This document shows positions 24,479 through 35,341 of a DNA stretch of 64,000 nucleotides, in pieces. The DNA lies in contig NC_084836.1 of NCBI RefSeq assembly GCF_033115175.1, forward strand, positions 77,900,253-77,964,252, written 5' to 3'. Below the pieces are notes generated by a model that saw only the letters and a program-made list of their open reading frames with translations, had not been told where the DNA came from and did not search any database. Position 1 is the first letter of the stretch. The number at the start of each line of letters is the position of its first letter. The translations under genes were made by a program, and so were the position numbers. Source of the DNA: Lepus europaeus. Lineage: Eukaryota; Chordata; Mammalia; Lagomorpha; Leporidae.

Positions 24479-25076
24479 AGCCAGATTTCCTCTCTACCCT
24501 GAACACTGCCATTGAGTGGTTTAGGCCCAGGCACTTGGGCACGAAGCCTCCCCACTAAGAGGCGTGCAGACTTCACCCTGCCATGGCCAAGGACACACAG
24601 GCCCCATGTGGTGACACCCACAAGCACAAAGCCACAGCCTGGGCGAGGACTTGGCACCACAGCCATAGTTTGTAGGAAAATACTCTTCTTCCTGGGTCTG
24701 CCAGACCTCCATCCGTCATCCCTGCCCTGGTGTTTGAGAGCAGTAATCCTCAGGAACTGCCTTTCCTCGCCCATGCCACCTTCCTTCCTGGCTGTCATTT
24801 GCCTGCAGCCTCCTAACCTTTACCTTGGGCTGAATAGGGATAGCTCAAGGTGGGGCAGTTCTGTTATCATCAGTCCCTTCTCTTGGCCAGGAAACACGCT
24901 TCTGGGGAGGAAGGGCAGAACCCAGAGAAGACAGCAATACCTTCCTTCCCCCAGCTCTTTCCAAACAGATGCATCCAGGCCTTGGTGCACCTGCTTGGCC
25001 TCCTTTCATTTCACTTTAGGGCACTCCATCTGGCTGTGTACTTTCTTTACCATCTTTTAGAGGCATTAAAGACAAG
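24479..25076. other. Non-coding stretch
   Basis: GC-moderate sequence without a recognised repeat. Open frames up to about 182 codons start inside the neighbouring SINE or lack any domain. Confidence 0.5.
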
Positions 25077-25340
25077 CACTGGGGCAAGTGTTTGGTCCTA
25101 ATGGCTGAGACACCCATGTCCCACATCAGAGCCCTGGGCTCCATCCCCAGCTCCAGCTCCTGACTCCAGCTCCCTGCCAAGGCAGAGCCCGGGAGGCAGC
25201 AGTGATAGCTCAAGTTGTTGTTTGTTTTCCTGCCACCCCCATGGGAGACCTGGATGGAGTTTCCCTCCCCTGGTTTCAGCCTGGCCCAGCTCCAGCCATC
25301 ATGGGCATCTGGACAGTGAAACAGTAGAATGGGAGCACTC
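25077..25340 (+). mobile_element. Older CSINE-type copy
   Basis: Same divergent subfamily as the copy at 22699 (gggaggcagcagtgatagctcaag). No clear CT tract. Confidence 0.7.
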
Positions 25341-25348
25341 CCTAACCA

Positions 25349-25353
25349 AATGT

Positions 25354-25394
<41 letters not shown>

Positions 25395-25398
25395 ATTG
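25349..25398 (+). repeat. (TTG)n microsatellite
   Basis: About 15 TTG units. It sits at the tail of the reverse SINE that follows and probably grew from its poly(T). Confidence 0.9.
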
Positions 25399-25705
25399 TC
25401 GAAAGGCAGAGTGACAGAGAGAGAGGGAGAGACAGAGAGAGTGACCTTCCATCCACTGATTCACTCCCCAAATGGCTGCAATGGTCAAGGCTGGGCCAGG
25501 CCAAAGCCAGAAGCCAAGTGCTTCTTCCAGGTCGCCCAGGTGAATGCAGGGGCCCAAGCAGTTAGGTCATCTTCTGCTGCTCTTCCAGGTGCATTAGGAG
25601 GGAGCTAGATCAGAAGTAGAACAGTCAGAACTCAAACCAGTGCCCACATGGGATACAAGCATCGCAGGCAGCGGCTTTACCCACTATACCACAATGTCGA
25701 TCCCC
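25399..25705 (-). mobile_element. CSINE copy
   Basis: Reverse copy with a GA tract (gagagagagggagaga) and a worn head ending ctataccacaatgtcgatccc. Confidence 0.87.
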
Positions 25706-26462
25706 CAAATGCTTTTTTAATAAGCTCTAAAATGTATAATTTACAATTTTGCTTCCTCCTCCGTGTTCCTTGGGCATTCTCCTTTCCTCTTCTTACTGAA
25801 ATAATGAACTCCAATTCAGCAGAACTTAAGCTATGATGGGAGATCTTGACATCGTTGTCTCAAAAGCAAACAACATGAGCTGAAGCTTAAGAACATAAAT
25901 GCAGTTTGTTTATCCATTTAGCCAATGCAGATATAGGTGATGTGCCAAGCACTGAGAATCACATTTAAACAAAGTTACATCCTTATGGGTAGATAAAGAA
26001 AAATCAGAAAAACACACCTGCAGCCAATTGGGTGGGAAAATTCAGAGCAGAATGGGAGGGTGGAAAGGAGGTTGGGGTTTTTATATGGTGAGACCAGGAA
26101 AGGCCTCAGCAACAGGCTGACCTGAGTTGTGGGAGGGGAGCTGGAGGAGGAGGAAGAACTTATGCCCTGAGGCAGGAGTGTGCCCATTAAGAATGGCAGG
26201 AAGAGCAGTAGGGGAGGGGTCAGGGTGTGATGGGCGGGTCGGGCAAAGCTTCATGGACCACAAGAAGGTGGCAACCACTGGGACTTCACCATCCAGCCAC
26301 AGGCTGCAGGTGGCCCCAAAAACTGAAAGCAAGCAAGAATCTGAAAAAATTCCAAATGCAGTCCCGCTGTGCCAGCCACGTGTCAGTGCTCCATGGCCAC
26401 AAGGGGTGGTGGAGTGTCAAGCAGAGCAGTGAATGACATCACAGATGTGAAACGACCCACCT
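25706..26462. other. Non-coding stretch
   Basis: Nothing recognised, and no open frame longer than about 100 codons stands out. Confidence 0.5.
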
Positions 26463-26868
26463 GGGGCCAGTGCTGTGGCACAGCAGGTTAAGCTGCTGCC
26501 TATGGGGCCAGCACTCCACATGGCGGTGCTGGTTCCAGTCTCAAGCTGCTCTGCTTCTGACCCAGTTTCCTGCAAACATGCCTGGGAAAGCAGCAGATGA
26601 TAGTTCAAGTGTTTTGGTCCCTGCCATCTACGTGAAAGGGCAGGATAGAGTTCCTCACTCCTGGCTCCAGTCTAGCTCAGTCCTGGATTGTGGTGGCCAG
26701 TGGGAGTGAACCAGTGGACAGAAGATCTCTCTCTCTCTCTCTCTCTCTTTCTCTTTCCCCCTCCCTCCCTCCTTCTCTCCCTCTCTCCCTCTCTCCCTCT
26801 CCCTCTGTCACTCTGCCTTTCAAATAGATAAATACATAGGTAAATAGCTAAATCCTTTTTTTAAAAAA
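26463..26868 (+). mobile_element. CSINE copy with long CT/CCCT tract
   Basis: Head GGGGCCAGTGCTGTGGCACA. Pyrimidine tract at 26725-26810 with (CTCC) and (CCCTCT) units, then an AATAGATAAATAC tail. Confidence 0.9.
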
Positions 26869-27129
26869 ATAGATTATACCATTTTTCTCAAAGCCACCCA
26901 GCAAGACCTCATCGAATGCCCCATGCCAAATCTGGACCACTAGCTTCTGTATCTTGTAGCTTGTGTGATGAGCTGCTGTGTGCCAGGCTGTGTTATCTGT
27001 CCCATGCTGCCTTCCTCCTTAGTCCCAGTATTTGTGGACAAGAACTGAGCCCTTTACGTCTTTAGAGTCAGAACCTGACATGACAGGTGTTCAGTGAATA
27101 CATACTTACTAAATCAGTGAATGAAAAGA

Positions 27130-27510
27130 AATGGACTCAATAACAGGACAGAGACAGAGATGGAGAAAGAGAAAAGCATACCTTTCCAGCTACTGGTTCA
27201 CTCTCCAAAGACTGGCTGGGCCAGTCCAAAGCCAGGAATTTGGAACTGCATCTGAGTCTCCTACCTGGGTGACAGAGACCCAAGTACTTGAGCCATCATC
27301 TGCTGCCTTATCAGGGAGTTGAGTCAGAAGCAGAGGAGCTGGGACTCAATCCCGCACTCTGATAGGATGTTCAGGCCTTAAAAAAGCTCACGGGAATCTG
27401 ACAGAGTGAGCAGAGTTCAATGTATCAAACACACTGCATGGGAGTGGTGGGCAGGAGAGCCAGGGGATGCATCCACGTTGTGACTTAACCCGCTGCACCA
27501 GTCCCTCAAT
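27130..27510 (-). mobile_element. Older CSINE-type copy split by a ~98-bp insert
   Basis: The body runs to 'ctctgataggatgt' (27370) and resumes at 'gcatccacgttgtgacttaa' (about 27468). The insert between them contains TTAAAAAAGCTCACGGGAA, related to the MITE-like terminus seen at 41434. Confidence 0.65.
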
Positions 27511-27594
27511 AACTCTGTTTACGAAGGACCGGTAAGTACAAGATGCATCTACCATGATGGGACACAGATGGAAGGCTGCCACGATGCCACCTGT

Positions 27595-27990
27595 CTTAGT
27601 TTGCTTTCTGTTGCTAAAACAGAGTACCAGGCACTGGGTGATTTATCAAGGAAAGAGGTTCAATTAGCTCATGGTTCTGGAAGTTGGAAATCCAAGATGG
27701 GGTGGCCACATCTGGGGAGGGTCCAGGCTCCATCATTACGTGCTGGGAGAACTGAAGGCTGAGTGGGTGTGAGTGATAGAGGAAAAGCTTGGGACACAGG
27801 CTCGCTTTGTAGTTCTCGAGATAACTCACCCCCCGCCCATGCCGGGGGAAAGGCGTCGACCCCTCTTGGGCAACCCCTCCACTCTGAAATGCCCCCCAAT
27901 ACCGCTCTGCTGGGTACCAAACTGCAAACGGAGTTTCCCAAGGCACAAAGCCAGCCTCACACCACAGCCCCAGCTGCAGGGGGCACCACT
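27595..27990 (-). mobile_element. Probable MaLR-type (ERVL) LTR, old
   Basis: CTTAGTTTGCTTTCTGTTGC, then GGGTGATTTATCAAGGAAAG and GAGGTTCAATTAGCTCATGG, then the segment rich in 'ggaaatccaagatgg'. This follows the layout of a reverse-orientation MST/MLT1 LTR as I know it. No internal retroviral genes are visible. End points are approximate. Confidence 0.55.
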
Positions 27991-28180
27991 GAGGGTCTCG
28001 GGTTCAGCAAGACCTGCACCCATAAATGTTCACACACAGGAAAAAAGCATAAAATGCTGCTTTCAATCACTTCAACTTCCTCTTTGCTGCTTGGACCTGA
28101 CCGAGTCAGGCGCATCCCTCAGCGCATCTCTCAGCAGACTCTCTGCAGTCTGTATCAGGATGCTTTAAAAAACAATTGTA

Positions 28181-28469
28181 GGCCGGCGCCGCGGCTCAAT
28201 AGGCTAATCCTCCACCTGCGGCACTGGCACACCGGGTTCTAGTCCCAGTCGGGGCACCGGATTCTGTCCCGGTTGTCCCTCTTCCAGGCCAGCTCTCTGC
28301 TGTGGCCCGGGAAGGCAGTGGAGGATGGCCCAAGTGGTTGGGCCCTGCACCCCATGGGAGACCAGGAGAAGCACCTGGCTTCAGATCAGCGTGTTGCGCC
28401 GGCCGCAGTGCGCTGGCCGCAGCAGCCACTGGAGGGTGAACCAATGGAAAAAAGGAAGACCTTTCTCTC

Positions 28470-28509
<40 letters not shown>

Positions 28510-28537
28510 CACTCTGCCTGTCAAAAAAAAAAAAAAA
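28181..28537 (+). mobile_element. Young-type CSINE copy
   Basis: GGCCGGCGCCGCGGCTCAAT head, (CT)n at 28470-28505, and poly(A). It abuts the next SINE in the same orientation. Confidence 0.92.
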
Positions 28538-28884
28538 TGTGGAGAATACATTGTGGTGCAGTGAGCTAAGCTGCCACCTGCGACACTGGCATCCCAAGCG
28601 GACGCCAGTTTTGAGTCCCGGTTACTCCACTTCTGATCCAGCTCCTTGCTAAAGGCCTGGGAAAGCAGAGAGGATGGCCTGAGTACTTGGGCCCCTCCCA
28701 CCCAAAAATGGGAAACCCGGATGAAGCTCCAGGCTCCTGGCTTTGGCCTGGCCCAGCCCTAGCTGCTTTGGCCACTGGGAGTGAACCAGCAGATGGAAGA
28801 TCAATCTCTCTCTTTCTCTCTGTCTCTCCCTCTCTCTCTATAACTCTGCCTTTCAAGTCATTCAATGAATCTTTGAAAGAATAA
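28538..28884 (+). mobile_element. CSINE copy in direct tandem with the previous one
   Basis: Starts straight after the poly(A) of the preceding copy (gagaatacattgtggtgcag). Full body, CT tract and an AATGAATCTTTGAAAG tail. Confidence 0.88.
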
Positions 28885-30224
28885 TCTTTGTGGCCTCTGA
28901 TTCAGTAAATTCAATTCCAGGAAGAAAACAATAAAAACTATGCACCAATATTCCCCTCTTTAAAGAAGTCTCTACCGCAGTGTTATTCATTATAGGAAAA
29001 AAAAAAAAAAAAAAACTGGGAAGAACCCGAAAGTCTACCGTTAGAGGAAAGAATTAAACTATGGCACACTCAGACTAGGCAATGAAGCAGAGCTTACAGA
29101 GGCCACTGAAAACCATGAAAAATGCCCGCGACTTCTCCCTCAGCTCACAATCAGCACATGATCTGAGGGTGCAAAAAGACGCACGTGGGAATTCACGCAC
29201 ACACACACACACTGTACATCTTTGTGTTTTCCTCATCTCCTTACTTGTTTTCATACTGAACACAGCAGACTAATTCGATTTTTTTTTAAAGCAAGAATTT
29301 CCCAAACATGGGGAAGAGTTGGAAACTGCTCTTTGTCTTACAGAATCGGGTTTTGCTTCACGGAGAGGGGCACCTGCTTTTCCTTTCTAGATTCTTCCTG
29401 GAAACATAGAACTTAGTTTCAGGGGAGGGAGAGACGGGAAAGGGCAGGAGAAGGGAGGGAGGGAGGCAGAGGAGGCTGCGGGAAGCTTTCCTGTGGTTCA
29501 GAGCGGCCCTACGCGTTAGCCAAATGGAGCCTGAGGGCCAGAGCTGGAGGCTTCTTTACGGTTTTGTAACTATTCCAGTTACCACGGGTGAGGGCAGCCA
29601 GGCATGGAAATACTGGGAAATGTACCACTTGTGGAAATGACTGGGGGCTCATCATACAAAGTGTGGTCTGGTTACCCGTAGATCCCTGAGCAGACACTCC
29701 CAGGAGGATCTCCTTTTCCCCGCGAAGGGCAAACCATTGAGATGGCAGCTGCAGAACCTGCACCCTCCACCCAATGTATGTGGACGTCTGCAATAGATAA
29801 ACTCGAGTGGTGATAAATACTTCCAGCAGCTGTCTGGGGAATGGGAGCCAAAATGACTGGGAAGCAGGGTGAGGGAAGCTTGGAGGATGAAGGTCACGTT
29901 CTGCCTCTGACAGGGGCCTGGGTCACACAGGCACACATGGCTGTCAAAATGCAGCAGGGGTACATACAAGATTCGTGCATTTCACAACCGGTAGAATTTA
30001 CAACGACCACAAAAGCTGTAAATGCATATTGAGCTCTAGTTCATGATACGCATGCTTCAGTGGTTAGGGGTGGCACATACAGCTCTCTGCAGCCCACTGC
30101 AAATTGCACCCAGAAAAACGGTGGACGAAGAGAAGGACAGATGGACAGACACATGAGAAAGCAGTGTGAGAACCAGTGACAGGATCCAGGTGGTGGGGTA
30201 TAGGTGTTTGCTATAAAATTCTCC
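28885..30224. other. Non-coding stretch
   Basis: An A-run at about 28997-29015, a short (CA)n at 29198-29212 and a GGGA-rich patch at 29420-29475. No gene recognised. 29605-29720 resembles 31385-31495. Confidence 0.5.
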
Positions 30225-30372
30225 TAAACCTTGATCCAGGTCTCCCATGTAGGTGCAGGGACCCACGCACTTGGGCCATCTTCTGCTGCTCTCCCAGGCG
30301 CATCAGCAGGCAGCTATATCAGAAGTGGAGCAGCTGGGACTCAAACCGGTGCCCATATGGGATGGCGGTGTC
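30225..30372 (-). mobile_element. CSINE head fragment
   Basis: Only the head half of a reverse copy (from 'ccaggtctcccatgtaggtg' to 'cggtgcccatatggg'). Confidence 0.8.
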
Positions 30373-31695
30373 ACAATTATGGGATGGTTGAAAACTGTCA
30401 TCATAAAACATAGTGGGGACAAACACATCCGATTGCCCCGTCTCCTCCCTGTGCCTCTCCTCCCCCATCGCCCCTCCCCCAGCCTCCCCCACCCCTTGGC
30501 TCCTACCTGACCACAGGTGGGATTTTGGCTGTATTCCAGGCTATATGTGGAGGTAGGGCAGGACACTGAGCTGCCTGGCTCTTGCTGTTCAAGAAAGGCT
30601 GTTCTGACCCCTGTTAAAACAGAAGGGAAGGGGTCTTCAAGACTACCGTGGGAGGGGTCAATACTACTGTGAGAGAAATGGAATGGGGCTCAACCCTGGA
30701 CACAGGGCAAGAGCAGGTTTAGAGTTGAGGAGCATGGGGTGCCGGTGGGGTTGCAGCTGGGGTTGGGGAATTACTAAGAGGAGACATCAAGGGTGGGGCG
30801 ATTCTTGCTAAAGCAGAGAAGGACTTGACCTCCAAGTGTGGGGGTGGGGGAGACAGGAGAAAACTAGCCAGACATTGAGGATGATCGGATATCAAGGGCA
30901 GGGGGACTCTTTACCAAGACTGAGCAGTGCCACCTTGGCCAGGACAGGACCTGGGTACCAAGGTCAGAACCCAGCAGGGAAGGCTGCGGGCAGCCCACGT
31001 CGCTGAGGCCTGGTCACCAGCAGTCTCTGCCCTGGACCCAGCGCCCTCGGGGCCTGGCAGGAGAAGGCAAAGCAAGGGCAACCTCAGTGCCCTCTGGTTG
31101 CAACTCCAACATCGGTGACTCAGTTTAACCAGGACCCTGGGAGGGGACAGGAACCGCTCTCCAGTGTTCTCTGGTAAATGAACTGAGATTCAGGCTTATG
31201 TAAACACAGGCGAGGGAAGTCACAGCCAGCCGACCATGGGCTTGGAAAGGGAGCTCTATGTGCCCATAGACGCCAATGGATTGCTCAATTTGACCCGGCT
31301 TCCTGTTTTCTTTGTGGCCGGGACTTGGCCAAGGCCTAGGCCTGGGCCCAGCAAGGCCTTTCCCTGGCACTTCTGCTTAGATACACCCTGGGAAATGCAC
31401 CTGCTGTACACAGAAATGGCAGCTTGGCACACAGAGCAGTGAGGGCTATCTACACATCGGTCTCTGAGCAGAAACTTCCAGGAGGATTTCCTGTCCTGAG
31501 TCTTGGGGCACTGAACTCCCACACCACTTCTGAGGGGCTGCCAACAAGTGCCCTGTGAGCACCACAGTGTCGTAATGGCTGGCATCAATCTAGCAGAGCC
31601 CCAAGTGTCCTAGCAACATGGTACACGTTCTGGAAGCATCCCCATGGCACCCTGAGTCAGAGGAGGGAAGGGGAAGAGGAGAGATGGGGGGAGGG
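30373..31695. other. Non-coding stretch
   Basis: GC-rich with C-rich (30440-30505) and G-rich patches. No gene or named repeat recognised. Confidence 0.5.
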
Positions 31696-31711
31696 TGTGT
31701 ATAAGGGTCTT

Positions 31712-32352
31712 TTTAAAAAAAGATCTACGCTGTAGCGTAGCAGGTAAAGCCACTGCCTGTAGTGCCAGCATCCCATATGAGCGCCGGTTTGAGACCCGGC
31801 TGCTCCACTTTCTATCCAGCTCTCTGCTATGGCTTGGGAAAGCAGTAGAAGATGGCCCAAGTCCTTGGGCCCCTGAACCAGAGTGGGAGACCAGGAAGAA
31901 GCTCCTGGCTCCTGGCTTCAGATCGGCGCAGCTCTGGCCGTTGCAGCCAATTGGGGAGTAAACCAGCGGATGGAAGACCTCTCTCTGCCTCTCCTTCTGT
32001 GTGTAACTCTCTGACTTTCAAGTAAAATAAATCAATCTTTTTTAAAAAAAGATCGATTTACTTATTTGAAAGGCACAGTTACAGAGAGGCAGAGGCAGAA
32101 AGAGAGAGATCTTCCATCCACTGATTCATTCCCCAAAAGGCCACAATGGCTAGAGCTGGGCAGATTCGAAGCCAGGAGTCAGGAGCTTCTGGGTCTCCCA
32201 CATAGGTGTAGGGGCCCAAGCACTTGGGCCATCCTCCTCTGCTTAGCAGAGAGCTGGATCGGAAGTGGAGCAGCCAGGACTCGAACCGGTGCCCATATGA
32301 GATACCAGCACTGCAGCGGCAGCTTTACCTGCTATGCCACAGAGCTGGCTCC
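31712..32352 (-). mobile_element. CSINE (outer) carrying an opposite CSINE in its tail
   Basis: Flanked by TGTGTATAAGGGTCTT (31696-31711) and TGTGTGTAAGGGTCTT (32353-32368). Its T-rich tail is split by the + copy at 31726-32038. Confidence 0.88.
31726..32038 (+). mobile_element. CSINE nested in the poly(T) of a reverse CSINE
   Basis: Lies between two copies of TTTTTAAAAAAAGATC (31710-31725 and 32039-32054). The first few head bases are missing. With the outer copy it forms a tail-to-tail inverted pair with arms of about 300 bp. Confidence 0.88.
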
Positions 32353-32487
32353 TGTGTGTAAGGGTCTTGACCTGAGTCTGACCCCACAGGACTCTTCACA
32401 TTCCACGAGGGACAGCCCAGCCTTTCCATTATGAGATGTCCCAAAACCCATGAGTTGCTCAGTGTCCGCCATGGCTAGTGACACTAC

Positions 32488-32796
32488 ATTTTTCTAGGAG
32501 ATTTGTTTATTTGAAAGTCAGAGTTACAGAGAGAGAGGGAGAGAGAGAGAGAGAGATCTTCCATTTGCTGGTTCACTTCCCAAATGTCCAGGGCTATAGC
32601 AGGCTGAAGCCAGGAACCAGGAGCTTCTTCCAGGTCTCCCACATACGTGCAGGGGCCCAAGCACTTAGGCCATCTTCTACAGACTATTAACAGGGAGCTG
32701 GACTGGAAGTGGAGTAGCCGGGATACAAACCAGAGCCCGTATGGGATGCCGGCACAGCAGGCAGTGGCTTAACCTGCTATGCCACAGCGCCGGCTC
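32488..32796 (-). mobile_element. CSINE copy, TGACACTAC duplication
   Basis: Flanked by TGACACTAC at 32479-32487 and 32797-32805. Full body; the head ends ccacagcgccggct. Confidence 0.92.
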
Positions 32797-32805
32797 TGAC
32801 ACTAC

Positions 32806-33126
32806 TTTTTTTTTTTTTTTTTAAGTTTATTTTTATTTTATTTGAAAGGCAGTGACAGAGAGATGTTCCAACTGCTGATTCATTCCCCAAATGCTGGCAA
32901 CAGACAGCGCTGGGCCAACACCAAACCCAACAGCCCAGAAATCAGAGTCCCTCATGTTGTTGGCAGGGACCCAAGTACTTGAGCCATCACCTGCTGCCTC
33001 CTTGGCTGTTCACTAGCCGAGAGCTGGATCAGAAGCAGTCGAGTCGGGACTGCATCAGGCACTCTGATATGGGATGTGGGCCTCTCACGTGGCAACTTAA
33101 TCACTTGTGCCACACGCTTGCCCTAG
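32806..33126 (-). mobile_element. Older CSINE-type copy abutting the previous one
   Basis: Divergent subfamily (ccatcacctgctgcctcctt; gtgccacacgcttgcccta) with a long poly(T) start. Confidence 0.8.
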
Positions 33127-33734
33127 CACTGTGTCTTCAGTGCTCCAAACCCCCAGTGTCCAGAATCCTCTTGGATGACTTGATCTGGCCACCTGCCACT
33201 CTAGGGTGGTGTTTTATGTGCTTGGTCATGGTGGAAAAGCCTGCCACCTTCACCATGGGTCATTTGTCACCGAGGGTAGAGTGAATGGAAGAGAGGAAAC
33301 CAACTATCTATTCAAAACCTCTCCTACCTTCTCCACTCCCGAGTCGCATTCACGCCCAGGCCTGCATCATGGCATGAATCTTTAGCTCTAGGCTTTCTAA
33401 GCTCCCAAGCGAGACCGCCTGAACACACCCTGTTAACCTGGGGAGGGAAATAATGAACAATCAAGCTGACTAAACAGAACCGGGGGAGCTCAAAAACAAT
33501 GCTCAGCCAGGCAGCCAGGCAGGCGTGTGCTCACAGCGTGATTCTGTCTATGAGAAGTTCAAGAGCAAGCAGAAGAAATGAGTCCATAAGGACAGCCGGG
33601 GGGGGGGGGGGGTGGCAACCAAAGCCGGGAAAGGGCGGGGGGGGCACAAGATGACCTTGAAAAAGTGGCACCAGTGGTCCGTGCACTTACTAAATCATAC
33701 CTCGCTCAAGGTGATTTTTTTCAAAATCAGGTTG
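33127..33734. other. Non-coding stretch with G-runs
   Basis: G-runs at 33598-33612 and 33635-33645. No gene recognised. Confidence 0.55.
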
Positions 33735-33991
33735 GGCTGGCATTGGGGAGCAGCAGGTTAAGCCACCACCTGCAGCACCACCAGTATCCTACATCACACT
33801 GCGAGGTTGAAGTCTCCGATGCTCTGCTTCCGATCCTGGCCCCTGCTAATGCACCTGGGAAAGCAGCAGCAGATGGACCACGTGCTTGGGCCGCTGCCAC
33901 TCATGTGGGAGACCCGGATAGAGTTCCAGGCTTCAGCCTGGTCCAGCCCTGACTATTGCAACTGTTTGGAGTGTGAACCAGCAGATGGAAG

Positions 33992-34039
<48 letters not shown>

Positions 34040-34105
34040 TCTCTCTAACTCTTACCTTTCAAGTAAAAATAAATACATAAATATAATTAAATAAAAATAA
34101 CAAAT
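33735..34105 (+). mobile_element. CSINE copy, the last before CST3
   Basis: Head TGGGCTGGCATTGGGGAGCA, a long pure (CT)n at about 33992-34036, and an AAATAAATACATAAAT-type tail. About 950 bp upstream of the CST3 start region. Confidence 0.87.
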
Positions 34106-34649
34106 AAAACCAGGTGAAATTTTCCCAGGAGTAAGCACAAGCCCTGAGCCAGCAGTGTTGCTCCCTGAAAAGTGGGGGGGGGGGGGGGAACAAAGGGGTC
34201 CCAGGTGGGGCAACATTCCTTCCCCAGCCTGCTAGGGGCTCCCCACCAAGGGTGCTGTCCACACAGCCAGCACGGAGCTTCCGGAGCACATCAGGTCCCC
34301 GTTTAAGCAGCCCACTCGGCCCTCCCAAGAACTCGGCACCGGCGGTGGCCCCTGTGCAGAGCTTTGCTCCCCTGGTCTGGCCTGGGCTTCGTGTCCTCTT
34401 GGGTCTCAAGGCGACCTCCAGGCCCCATGTGTCCCGGGATAGCCATCTCTCTGCCACAGCACCTCTGACCTCTGACCCCTGCCCCTCCCCTAAAGCTGGG
34501 CTGTCGGCCACCAGCACTCTGTGGCCACCATGCACCCCAAACAGGACCGGCCCGAACCAGCACCTGCTCCAAATGAAAAAAGACACAGCTGGACTGTGAA
34601 ATATTATTTAATAGATTAGCCTACATAGTATTAACGAAAAGTTTTCTCC
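34106..34649. other. CST3 upstream flank
   Basis: A G-run at 34171-34188. Otherwise GC-rising single-copy-looking sequence up to the CpG island. Minus-strand open frames here (up to about 175 codons) are probably compositional. Confidence 0.55.
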
Positions 34650-34947
34650 TTTTAAAACCGCGCCCACTCGCAGACCGAGGAGCCCCGGGCCCTCGGCTGG
34701 CTGCGCAGCTCAGCTCCCTGAACCCAGAACCAAGGCCCATTTTCTCCTGCTGCGGCTGGTTCCCGAGGTCCCCAAAACGCGGCGCAGACTCGATTTCCCC
34801 GGGGCTTCCTCGGCGCTCACGGACGCCCCCCTCCCGGACCTCCGCGGGCCCAGGCCGCCACCCTGCCCGAGGCAGCGGGACTCGGCGTCCAGACCCCGGT
34901 TTCGGGTGCCCGGGCCCCAAGGGCGGGCAGGCTCCCTGAGCGGGGAC

Positions 34948-34977
34948 GGGGCGGGCCTCGTGCGGAGGGCGGGGCGG
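34948..34977 (+). promoter_or_regulatory. Sp1-type GC boxes upstream of CST3
   Basis: GGGGCGGGCC (34948-34957) and GGGCGGGGCGG (34967-34977) are strong Sp1/KLF-type sites about 75-105 bp upstream of the likely start of transcription. A further GGGGGCGGGCC lies just downstream near 34998. Their position fits a housekeeping-style promoter. Occupancy is inferred. Confidence 0.7.
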
Positions 34978-35023
34978 ACCCCGGAAGAGGCGGGCCGGGG
35001 GCGGGCCCATGCGGGGCGAGCCC

Positions 35024-35030
35024 ATAAAAG
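35024..35030 (+). promoter_or_regulatory. TATA-like element of CST3
   Basis: ATAAAAG lies 63-69 bp before the ATG in an otherwise GC-only stretch. If used, it would set transcription start near 35050-35060 and give a short 5' UTR of about 35-45 nt. The start site is inferred from spacing only. Confidence 0.55.
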
Positions 35031-35092
35031 CGCGGCCGCCCGCACTCGGGCGCAGTCTTGCCCGGTGGCTGCTCCGTTTCTGCGCACGCACC

Positions 35093-35341
35093 ATGGCGAG
35101 GTCCCTGGGTGTTCCGCTGCTGCTGCTGGCCGCCCTGGTTGTGGCCCTCGCCCTGGCCGTGAGCCCCGCGGCCGGCGCCAGGACGAGGCAGTCGCCGCGC
35201 CTGCTGGGCGGCCTGGAGGACGTCGACGTCCAAGAGGAGGACGTGCAGCGCGCCCTGGGCTTTGCGGAGAGCGAGTACAACAAGGGCAGCAACGACATGT
35301 ACCACAGCCGCGCGCTGCAGGTGGTGCGCGCTCGCAGGCAG
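35093..35341 (+). CDS. CST3: CST3 coding exon 1
   Basis: Encodes the signal peptide and mature residues 1-55, ending on Gln55, the first residue of the QIVAG inhibitory loop. The donor is CAG|gtgtgt at 35342. The GC-rich leucine/alanine run lies inside the CpG island. Confidence 0.95.

Noticed and set aside
24512-25060. 182-codon + strand open frame
   Set aside because: No recognised domain, it starts near a SINE fragment, and its length is within what chance allows in GC-moderate DNA.
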